This document shows positions 1 to 6,289 of a stretch of 21,702 nucleotides of DNA, piece by piece (the stretch's first letter is position 1; each line of letters begins with the position of its first letter). Source of the DNA: RXOA01 sp964554715. GTDB lineage: Bacteria > Bipolaricaulota > Bipolaricaulia > UBA7950 > UBA9294. The notes under the pieces are model-generated. The model searched no databases. It saw only the letters and a list, made by a program, of their open reading frames with translations, and was not told the DNA's origin. The translations under genes were made by a program, and so were the position numbers. The DNA is taken from the NCBI GenBank assembly GCA_964554715.1, contig CAZKPU010000033.1, positions 1 to 21,702 of the forward strand, read 5' to 3'.

Positions 1-239
1 TACTGGGCCTCCGCTCCGTTGACTAACTGCACGTTCCCCTCGAGGTAAATGGCTCCGAAGGGGGCTTCGTCCGTCTGCTCGAAGGCGACGTCCTCCACCT
101 CGATCTACACGAGTCCCTTCGAGCCATCGGCCGTGCGAATCTTGACCTCGTCGTCCTCCTTCACGTCGGCCAGGCCGAAGGCGTAGCGGCCGTAGGGAAG
201 GACGTGCTCCCCGGTGTCATCACCCGCTGCAGCGTCGCC
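1..239 (-). pseudogene. Partial out-of-frame coding remnant at the window edge
   Basis: Read on the minus strand from 239, this stretch gives protein-like sequence (for example LPYGRYAFGLADVKEDDEV and later APFGAIYLEGNVQLVNG). It is interrupted by one in-frame TAG at 105-107, after which the same frame stays open to the window edge. The frame differs from that of the adjacent GNVN-repeat gene, whose own last ~25 residues look unnatural (Ser/Thr/Pro-rich). Either the gene is frameshifted near 220-240, or the contig end is chimeric or error-prone. I do not recognise the protein. The hydrophilic, beta-like pattern would suit a C-terminal beta domain, but that is only inference. Confidence 0.35.
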
Positions 240-865
240 TGGTTCTCCTCGTGGCAAACACCCCCCGAGCAGACATGCAGAACAGCAAGCTTTCGTGCGA
301 TAAGTTCGTTCGGTATGACCTCCGGGACCTCCAACGATCCCGCGACGGTCAGCTTTGTGCCATCATCGAGCGAGTGCAGGTAGTTCTCGTTCAGGATAAA
401 GGACCTCAACTCGTTCCGATCCAGAACAGGGTACGTGACGGTCTTGCCGGCGACCTTATCCAGCTTGCCTTGAATGGCCCCCATCACGGGCTCCGGGCAG
501 ACCAGCTTCCCGAATATGGAGATCCCGGCGATCGCCTTGGAGATCGATTCGGGTGTCACATCCGGGTGGATGAGCAGCTTGCCCATCACGACCATGTAGA
601 CCGGCGCGGCAACGCCCTCCAGCGATCGTGCAGAAAGCTCGGCAAGCCCCATCACTTGACGAACGTTGGCTCCTTCCGGGACCGTGACGACTGCGTTGAC
701 GTTCCCCACATCCAGCTGCTTGAAGTACCGTGCTGTCTCCTGGGTCTGGATCACAAGATTCACGTTCCCGATCCGCTCGATCTCCGCGACGGACTCGTTG
801 GTTGCCTGTCGCAGATCGAGCATATTGACGTTTCCGATTCTTTTCCTGCTTGCTGTTTCCATCAT
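161..865 (-). CDS. GNVN-repeat protein, probable beta-solenoid (function unknown)
   Basis: The ATG at 865 follows a strong SD (GAGGAGG). The N-terminal ~65 residues hold three evenly spaced repeats: IGNVNML near residue 10, IGNVNLVI near 32 and VGNVNAVV near 53. Each looks like one turn of a beta-solenoid, reminiscent of bactofilin or polymer-forming folds. The middle carries further repeat-like phrases (FGKLVCPEPVMGAIQGKLD, LTVAGSLEVPEVIPNELIARKL) and ends near a CHEEN motif. No signal peptide or membrane segment is visible, so a cytoplasmic or cortex-associated structural role is possible but unproven. It lies downstream of an ECF-like sigma factor on the same strand, separated by a structured spacer, and may be co-transcribed with it. 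The last ~25 residues are probably an artefact of a frameshift, since plausible coding continues in another frame to position 1. Confidence 0.7.
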   Translation of the reverse strand: MMETASRKRIGNVNMLDLRQATNESVAEIERIGNVNLVIQTQETARYFKQLDVGNVNAVVTVPEGANVRQVMGLAELSARSLEGVAAPVYMVVMGKLLIHPDVTPESISKAIAGISIFGKLVCPEPVMGAIQGKLDKVAGKTVTYPVLDRNELRSFILNENYLHSLDDGTKLTVAGSLEVPEVIPNELIARKLAVLHVCSGGVCHEENQATLQRVMTPGSTSFPTAATPSAWPT

Positions 866-1133
866 CTACCTCCTCATGGATGGCTGTTCGGATTCACGGA
901 GAAAGCGTCCTCGCCCCGTGCGGCTCTCCCGCTTTCCGACACGGCAAATCTCGGTTTGCGAACCTCAGCCGGATGTGAGTCCGCTTGAGACGACGGCGCG
1001 GCCCTCTCGCCGTGTGCCCGGTGTACCACGCCATCGGCTGCTCAACAGAGCAGGTGGGAAGGGCGAAGCCGGCCTCCAGTCCCCACAATCGAGCCGATCC
1101 GACCGTGAGACCGGAAGGAAGATCTCGGTTCAT
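866..1133 (-). ncRNA. Hairpin-rich spacer, candidate structured RNA
   Basis: Short inverted repeats follow one another. GAAAGCG (901-907) pairs with CGCTTTC (930-936). GCAAA (944-948) pairs with TTTGC (955-959). ACGGCG (993-998) pairs with CGCCGT (1008-1013). CTGCTC (1038-1043) pairs with GAGCAG (1048-1053). The spacer sits between two same-strand genes and shows no convincing protein code. GC-rich DNA forms hairpins easily, so this is suggestive only. I recognise no known riboswitch or RNA family in it. Confidence 0.3.
894..1133 (-). CDS. Doubtful small ORF between sigma factor and GNVN gene
   Basis: The ATG at 1133 has a good SD (AAAGGAG, six-base spacer) and opens a 79-codon frame. An alternative ATG at 1157 overlaps the sigma-factor stop. 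The product is Arg-rich, has no recognisable domain or membrane segment, and contains the phrase NRDLP twice, mirroring a short nucleotide repeat. This is the position where an anti-sigma factor is often encoded, but none of the usual marks (HxxxCxxC zinc finger, transmembrane helix) is present in any minus-strand frame. The strong hairpins in this DNA suggest it may act as RNA rather than as protein code. The SD is the only positive evidence. Confidence 0.22.
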   Translation of the reverse strand: MNRDLPSGLTVGSARLWGLEAGFALPTCSVEQPMAWYTGHTARGPRRRLKRTHIRLRFANRDLPCRKAGEPHGARTLSP

Positions 1134-1149
1134 GAGGTGTCTCCTTTGC

Positions 1150-1659
1150 TCACGCATCCACGCAATGCGTTCGCATCCATTGAATCGCCAAGCGCAGACG
1201 TGACCGCACCGTTGCAGGGGGAATCCCCAGCCTCTGTCCGATTTCGGTGCTGGTCATACACAGCTCATAGCGCAGTGCGAGGAGTTCTCGATATCGACGG
1301 GGAACGTCATCAAGGAGCGCCAGCCACTCCAGCGGAATCATCGGCGACTCTTGCTCCTCCGTGACGTGCCGTGTCAGCTGCCGGATCATCCGGTCGGTCC
1401 GTTGGTCCTTGCGCTTCAGATCGACGAAGCGATTTCGAAGGACCCGGTACATCCATGCACGACGCTGAGGGTTGCTGAGCTGAGCGAGCAACGGCAGGTT
1501 GGTCATAACACGCGAGAATGTGTCTCCGACCAGATCGTCGGCGACGTCTTCGCGGTGGGCCAGGGTCAGGGCATAGCGTCGGAGGGGAGCGTGGTGTTGC
1601 TCGAAAAGCGAGGACACCATGCTCTTTTCGTCGTATGCTTGTCCCTGGACTCCGGTCAT
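1150..1659 (-). CDS. ECF-like RNA polymerase sigma factor
   Basis: This is a 169-residue sigma-70 family protein of the short, two-domain ECF type. Region 2 is visible around residues 20-85 (DLVGDTFSRVM, then RRAWMYRVLRNRFVDLKR, the core-binding and -10-recognition helices). Region 4 lies at about 115-165 (ALRYELCMTSTEIGQRLGI followed by PATVRSRLRLAIQWMR, a helix-turn-helix for -35 recognition). I chose ATG 1659 because GGAGG lies eight bases upstream; the frame stays open further upstream, but that sequence does not look coding. The gene would redirect RNA polymerase to a small regulon. The same-strand GNVN-repeat gene downstream is the obvious candidate target. No anti-sigma factor is evident next to it. 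An ECF-type promoter candidate lies about 85 bp upstream, suggesting autoregulation. Confidence 0.88.
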   Translation of the reverse strand: MTGVQGQAYDEKSMVSSLFEQHHAPLRRYALTLAHREDVADDLVGDTFSRVMTNLPLLAQLSNPQRRAWMYRVLRNRFVDLKRKDQRTDRMIRQLTRHVTEEQESPMIPLEWLALLDDVPRRYRELLALRYELCMTSTEIGQRLGIPPATVRSRLRLAIQWMRTHCVDA

Positions 1660-1739
1660 CTGCCGTTCCTCCGATGCTTCATCTGCGTACCGCTTCCGAT
1701 CGGGCGGCCCCTGTTCGACAAGGATGCCCTCACTTATAC

Positions 1740-1764
1740 AACGAACCGCGGTGCCCAAGCGTTC
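1740..1764 (-). promoter_or_regulatory. Candidate ECF-type promoter for the sigma factor gene
   Basis: On the minus strand, GAAC (1761-1764) is followed after 17 bases by CGTT (1740-1743). This matches the general ECF layout of a GAAC-type -35 and a CGT-type -10. A TATAAG hexamer overlaps the downstream end and could serve a housekeeping sigma factor. It is placed correctly to transcribe the sigma gene that starts at 1659. Confidence 0.3.
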
Positions 1765-1810
1765 ACCTGTAGGGCGAGAGTCGCCGGCAAGACGGGGTGA
1801 GGCAGCGAGA

Positions 1811-1848
1811 TTGCACGATCGAGCCGAGGGGAGACGATCGAGTATGAT
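1811..1848 (+). promoter_or_regulatory. Direct-repeat operator and -10 element before the beta-barrel gene
   Basis: ACGATCGAG occurs twice, at 1815-1823 and 1834-1842. The starts are 19 bp apart, about two helical turns. The second copy abuts a good -10 hexamer, TATGAT (1843-1848), about 50 bp before the next start codon. No good -35 lies at the right distance, so an activator binding the direct repeat would make sense. The regulator is unknown. Confidence 0.35.
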
Positions 1849-1895
1849 GCGAGGCCGGCCCACGAAGCGGACCACGGGGAACTGAGAGGGAAACC

Positions 1896-2984
1896 ATGCT
1901 GAGGAAGCTTGTCGCTGTAGGGATCCTGTGCATCGGGATGACGGGGACATCGATCGCTTCCGTCAGCCTGTGCGACTACCGGGCGCCCACGACTGATTTG
2001 ACCGGGCTCATTCTGTCGTTCTACTACAACTACTTGAACGAACCGACTGCGGATCGTCCCGAGGTAAGTTTGGGACAGCTTTCGCTGGCCTTCTCGCGGA
2101 CCCAGGATGCATCGCGGTTTGGTGTATCGATCGAGAGTTCCAACGCGGTCGCTCTGGATCATCTCGAGTTGACGAATGCGTCGGGTAAGACATCCGCAAC
2201 CGTTCGTGCCTACGTGTCGGAAGCGGACCCATTATTCGGCTACGCCGAAACGCGCGTGGCATATGGCCTTTCCGATACACAGGTTCAGATGCGGCTTGGC
2301 GGCGGGTATGGGCGGATCGTAGATGTCACGCCGATGGTGAGAGCGTTGCGCATCGAGCAGGTGCTTATCGAGTACCAACTTGGCGCGGGGCTTCCGGATT
2401 CCACATTGTTTGAAATTGCGGACACCATCAGCCGCGAAGCGGAGTATCCGACGCTGGGTGAACTGATCGCCGAGATTCAGCAGTCCATCGAGATGGAGAT
2501 CGGAAGAACGGTTCCTGTTCAGGTATTGCTGCAGATCGCGGAGAAGGTCGTCGGTAGCGAGCCGGAGAAGCAGTGTGGCGGGACGGCGCAGGTCGGGTTT
2601 GGTGCTTCCATTGATCGCGGATTTGTTCGATCCTCAGCGATCACCGCTTCGTTGCGCTTTGCCAGAGCGCTTGGATTGAGTTCGCAGCTGCGGGCGAGCG
2701 TCGATCTCTCCTTCCCGTTGGCGGAGCAACAGCTTCGCCGTTTCGCCACGAGCCTGCGCTACGATCGAAGGGTGTCGGATATCGCGACGTTCGCGGCTGA
2801 GTACAGCGCTCAGTGGACGGTGAGTCCCGAGCGAGCGATCTCGATCGGTGAGGATCTTCGTGCTGATCTAGTTCTGGACGTTGGGAAGCTGACGGTGACG
2901 GTTCGAGCGGGACTCACGCGAGGAACCCCCGCCAGGCAATGGACTGAGAGTGTGTTGATCACAGCCAGTCTCGATTTGGTATAG
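1896..2984 (+). CDS. Putative exported beta-barrel-like protein
   Basis: This 362-residue protein starts at an ATG preceded by GAGAGG. Residues 1-22 form a typical signal peptide (Lys/Arg, hydrophobic core, Ser-Ile-Ala-Ser end). The rest alternates polar and hydrophobic residues in long stretches, with Gly-rich turns (MRLGGGYGRIVD) and many candidate antiparallel strands. The C-terminus ends in a strand-like ITASLDLV. This is the look of an outer-membrane barrel, though the terminal residue is Val rather than the usual aromatic. A middle segment (about 160-215) is helical and may be a periplasmic or plug element. Two Cys (about 26 and 226) could form a disulfide. No specific family is recognised. 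It is the main evidence that the cell is diderm. A direct-repeat operator lies upstream. Confidence 0.6.
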   Translation: MLRKLVAVGILCIGMTGTSIASVSLCDYRAPTTDLTGLILSFYYNYLNEPTADRPEVSLGQLSLAFSRTQDASRFGVSIESSNAVALDHLELTNASGKTSATVRAYVSEADPLFGYAETRVAYGLSDTQVQMRLGGGYGRIVDVTPMVRALRIEQVLIEYQLGAGLPDSTLFEIADTISREAEYPTLGELIAEIQQSIEMEIGRTVPVQVLLQIAEKVVGSEPEKQCGGTAQVGFGASIDRGFVRSSAITASLRFARALGLSSQLRASVDLSFPLAEQQLRRFATSLRYDRRVSDIATFAAEYSAQWTVSPERAISIGEDLRADLVLDVGKLTVTVRAGLTRGTPARQWTESVLITASLDLV

Positions 2985-3035
2985 AACACATCAATGATGG
3001 GGGCGATGTCGTCATATCGTGATCCGGTGGTGTAG

Positions 3036-4079
3036 ATGAACGACCGAGTCCGTGAAACCGTTCTCCCGAGATCGTCCGCGACGTTGTTGATGGCGTTGCT
3101 GATGGCTTGGATGATGGTTGCCGTTGTTGCGGCCGATGAGACGATCACGTTGATGTCAGAGAGCACGGAAAGGACGGCTCTCGTCTTCGTGCCCGAGAGA
3201 GCCACGGAGCCGGATGCGGAGATGGTCCCGCTTGTGTTGGCGTTCCATGGCTCCACCTGGAACGCGTCTTTGATGCGAGAAATCACGGGGTTCAACGATC
3301 TTGCGGAGCGGGAGGGGTTCATCGTTGCCTATCCCAACGGGACCGGCCCAGGAGATGTCCTCAGCTGGAACGCCGAGCAGTGCTGCTCCTTTGCCATGGC
3401 CGAGGGGGTCGATGACATTGCGTTCGTGGAGACGCTGATCGACGAACTTGTGCGGCGGTATCCAGTGGATCCCGGCCGCGTCTACGCATGCGGATTCTCA
3501 AACGGCGCCATGCTGGTTCACAAACTCGGCCTAGCCCTTCCCGCGAGGTTTGCGGCCATCGCCGCGGTTGGCGGGGCGATGTACGGAGATCCTGAGCCGA
3601 TTGATGTTCCGCTTCCTGTTCTGATCATCCACGGAACCGGCGATTCTGTAGTCCCGTACGACGGAGGGTGGGGGACGCTTGCAGAACTCAGCGGGAAGAC
3701 CGAACCGGGGAAGTCGGTCCAGTTCGCCGTCGACTTCTGGACACGGAGCAACCGGTGTCAAGAGCTTGAGCGTGAAGAGATCAACCGGAACGTGGTCGTG
3801 CGGCACTACAGAGGCTGCGATGGAGAGACGGAAGTTCTTTTCTACAGCCTGATCGGAGAAGACCACGTGTGGCCGACGTTGGCCCGGCAGGTCCCCGATG
3901 CGCTGGCCGGCAACCCGGATACGGATCTGCTTTCCTTGATTGCATCGCCGGGCGCTGGAATCGACGGAGGACAACCGGGCGTCTCTTGGGACCTGTTCGA
4001 ATCGGGGGTGGATGCCAGCCGGGAGATCTGGGATTTCTTCCGGCAGCACACACGATCAGGGAATAATGAGGTATTTTGA
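3036..4079 (+). CDS. Secreted LpqC-type alpha/beta-hydrolase esterase (3' end disturbed)
   Basis: An alpha/beta hydrolase of the polyhydroxybutyrate depolymerase/feruloyl esterase (LpqC-like) group, expected to cleave ester bonds outside the cytoplasm. A signal peptide or anchor occupies about residues 15-33. The oxyanion region is AFHGS (69-73). The nucleophile elbow is GFSNGAM with Ser155. Asp203 lies in HGTGDSVVPY and His277 in EDHVWP, completing the triad. The WNAEQCC motif (111-117) and a Cys pair (241/261) are typical of this family. No strong SD is visible. The natural end is probably not the stop at 4077-4079: the 15 bases at 4041-4055 recur at 4130-4144, and reading through the second copy gives a C-terminus of the same length (347 residues) ending at 4166-4168, where its stop overlaps the convergent recQ stop. 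Confidence 0.85.
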   Translation: MNDRVRETVLPRSSATLLMALLMAWMMVAVVAADETITLMSESTERTALVFVPERATEPDAEMVPLVLAFHGSTWNASLMREITGFNDLAEREGFIVAYPNGTGPGDVLSWNAEQCCSFAMAEGVDDIAFVETLIDELVRRYPVDPGRVYACGFSNGAMLVHKLGLALPARFAAIAAVGGAMYGDPEPIDVPLPVLIIHGTGDSVVPYDGGWGTLAELSGKTEPGKSVQFAVDFWTRSNRCQELEREEINRNVVVRHYRGCDGETEVLFYSLIGEDHVWPTLARQVPDALAGNPDTDLLSLIASPGAGIDGGQPGVSWDLFESGVDASREIWDFFRQHTRSGNNEVF

Positions 4080-4144
4080 AGTATGTTAGAACCATAACCG
4101 TTTGCTATTGTATTGAGCANNNNNNNNNNCGGCAGCACACACGA
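4041..4144. repeat. 15-bp duplication around a 10-N scaffold join
   Basis: CGGCAGCACACACGA is present at 4041-4055 and again at 4130-4144, directly after the ten Ns (4120-4129). The 64 bases between the first copy and the Ns are strikingly AT-rich compared with everything around them. The simplest reading is that two contigs overlap by these 15 bases, with a stray AT-rich tail on the left contig. Collapsing the duplication restores the esterase frame. A real insertion with target duplication is less likely. Confidence 0.75.
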
Positions 4145-4164
4145 AGTTCCGAAGAGGCGAACCG

Positions 4165-6051
4165 CTAGCGATGTGCCTGCAGAACCTCGAGGAAGATCTC
4201 GCCGTAACGCGCCAGTTTTCGTTTGCCGACCCCTGCGATTTTGCCGAGATCATCGATCGTAGACGGCTTTCGGATGACCATCTCCTGCAGGGTCGCATCA
4301 TGAAAGATGACATACGGAGGAATCCCTTGCGTGCGTGCGAGATCGAGACGCTTGGCGCGGAGCGTTTCCCACAACGCCCGCTCCCTTGGTCCGAACAGAT
4401 CCTGGCAGTCTTCGGGAAGGCGCTTGCCGGCGCCTCGACGTGAAGAAGGAGGTTTCGGATCCTTCCGGAGCTGTACAGACTGCTCCCCGCGGAGAATCGG
4501 AAGGCTTTCTTGCGTCAGACACAACGCCCCATGTCGCTCGTGATCGACCGACGCCAGGCCCAAGACGACGAGTTGACGGAACACCGATCGCCACGTAGTT
4601 GCGTCAAGATCCGCTCCGATTCCGAATGTGCTGACCAAGTGATGATCCCACTTCTTCACCTTCTCCGAGGTCTTCCCTTCAAGGACATCCACCAAGTGCG
4701 AAACGCCGAACCGCTGACCGGTTCTGAAGATGCACGACAACGCTTTCTGGGCGGGAAGCGTGCCATCCCATGTCTCCACGGGAACGAGGCATGTGTCACA
4801 GTTGCCGCAGGGAGATGTGTGATTCTCGCCGAAGTAGCCAAGGAGCACTTGACGCCTGCACGTAGCTGTTTCACAGAATGCGAGCATCGAGTCCAGGCGT
4901 TGGCGTTCGGTTCGCTTGTGGGTTTCGTCGGCCTCGGAGCGGTCGATCATCCTTCGCAGCGTCACGACATCTCCTATGCCGTAGGCGAGCCACGCGTCCG
5001 CGGCAAGCCCATCACGCCCAGCCCGCCCGGTTTCCTGGTAGTACGACTCGAGGCTTCGGGGCAGGTCGAGATGGGCGACAAACCGGACGTTGGGCTTATC
5101 GATCCCCATCCCAAATGCGACGGTGGCAACGATGACGATCCCTTCTTCAAGGATGAACCTTTCCTGGTGCAGCCTGCGTTCATCCGCTGACAGGCCGGCG
5201 TGGTACGGAAGGGCTTCCCAGCCTCTCTCCCGCAGCCAATTGGCGGTTTCTTCCACCTTCCGACGGGAGAGACAGTACACGATGCCGGCGTGGCCACGAT
5301 GTTCTCGACGTAGGAAGGAAAGCAGCTGTTCGCGCGGATTAGACTTCAGCATAACATGATAGCGGATATTGGGGCGATCGAAGCCGGCGATGAACCGCTC
5401 GGCGGATTCCAGGTACAGTCTCTCGATGATGTCCGCACGCGTCGGTTCGTCGGCCGTTGCAGTCAACGCGATTCGAGGAACCTCCGGGAAACGCTCGTGG
5501 AGCACCGAGAGTCCGAGGTAGTGGGGGCGGAAGTCGTGTCCCCACTGAGATACACAATGGGCTTCATCAATCGCAAACAACGCCAGATCGGAGCGCGAGA
5601 GAAGCTTTAGGAATCGATCGGTCAGCAACCGTTCCGGCGCAACGTAGAGCAGGTCCAGCTCCCCTTCAATGATTGCCTGCTCAACGGCTTGCGCTGCCTT
5701 ACGAGCTAGGCTCGAGTTCAGGTAAGCGGCACGAACGCCAAGTTGATTCAACGCATCGACCTGATCCTTCATCAACGAGATGAGAGGAGACACCACGACA
5801 CCGACACCGTCGCGAACGATGGCCGGGATCTGATAACAGAGGCTCTTGCCGCCTCCTGTGGGCATCAGAACAAGAGCATCTCCCCCCTCGGTAACATGCT
5901 CGACGATCCGCTCTTGCGGTCCGCGAAACTGCGAATACCCGAAGACCTGCTCAAGAACCCGGTGCGCGTCGTCCACGCAGGATCGTGTCTTGAAGCTTTG
6001 AAGTATGGTGCATCCCCCCATCCCGGAATTGTAACGCGCAGGGTTCATCAA
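4165..6051 (-). CDS. recQ: ATP-dependent DNA helicase RecQ
   Basis: A full-length (628 residue) superfamily 2 3'-5' DNA helicase acting in recombination and fork repair. Walker A is PTGGGKS (64-70). The Walker B DEAH box is at 162-165, followed by the RecQ aromatic-rich loop CVSQWGHDF. Motif V/VI appears as VAFGMGIDKP and QETGRAGRDG (339-348). The RecQ zinc site uses Cys398, Cys415, Cys418 and Cys421. A winged-helix RQC domain spans about 425-520 and a C-terminal HRDC domain about 550-628 (ending IAGVGKRKLARYGEIFLEVL), so the architecture matches E. coli RecQ. The start is uncertain: ATG at 6051 or 6048, or the ATG at residue 11. None has a good SD, and a TACAAT hexamer lies between them, so a shorter or leaderless form is possible. 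The gene converges on the esterase. Confidence 0.97.
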   Translation of the reverse strand: MMNPARYNSGMGGCTILQSFKTRSCVDDAHRVLEQVFGYSQFRGPQERIVEHVTEGGDALVLMPTGGGKSLCYQIPAIVRDGVGVVVSPLISLMKDQVDALNQLGVRAAYLNSSLARKAAQAVEQAIIEGELDLLYVAPERLLTDRFLKLLSRSDLALFAIDEAHCVSQWGHDFRPHYLGLSVLHERFPEVPRIALTATADEPTRADIIERLYLESAERFIAGFDRPNIRYHVMLKSNPREQLLSFLRREHRGHAGIVYCLSRRKVEETANWLRERGWEALPYHAGLSADERRLHQERFILEEGIVIVATVAFGMGIDKPNVRFVAHLDLPRSLESYYQETGRAGRDGLAADAWLAYGIGDVVTLRRMIDRSEADETHKRTERQRLDSMLAFCETATCRRQVLLGYFGENHTSPCGNCDTCLVPVETWDGTLPAQKALSCIFRTGQRFGVSHLVDVLEGKTSEKVKKWDHHLVSTFGIGADLDATTWRSVFRQLVVLGLASVDHERHGALCLTQESLPILRGEQSVQLRKDPKPPSSRRGAGKRLPEDCQDLFGPRERALWETLRAKRLDLARTQGIPPYVIFHDATLQEMVIRKPSTIDDLGKIAGVGKRKLARYGEIFLEVLQAHR

Positions 6052-6289
6052 GAAGTGCCGAATCGACGACTCTTATTTGCGCGAACGTGGCCATTCTCGT
6101 ACTTGTCGGCGGGTCTTTCCAGGACAAGGCACAGACTGCGAGGAATCCGTCCACGCCAATTCCGCAACAGGTGAGGAATCAGGCCGTCATAGGCGCGATC
6201 GACGCCGATCGACCTTGCGCAAAGACCACGATCCGGCGAGGATGAACCGGAGGCATCTTGGAGTTCTCACCGAAGGAGACATCACATCC

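Noticed and set aside
251..988. Long plus-strand open frame opposite the GNVN gene
   Set aside because: It is antisense to a gene with clear repeats and an SD, and has no recognisable domain.
1110..1121. CCGGAAGGAAG, as in the GGAA tetraloop of SRP RNA
   Set aside because: The flanking conserved internal-loop bases of SRP RNA (TCAGG on the 5' side, AGCAG on the 3' side) are absent, so the 11-base match is probably chance.
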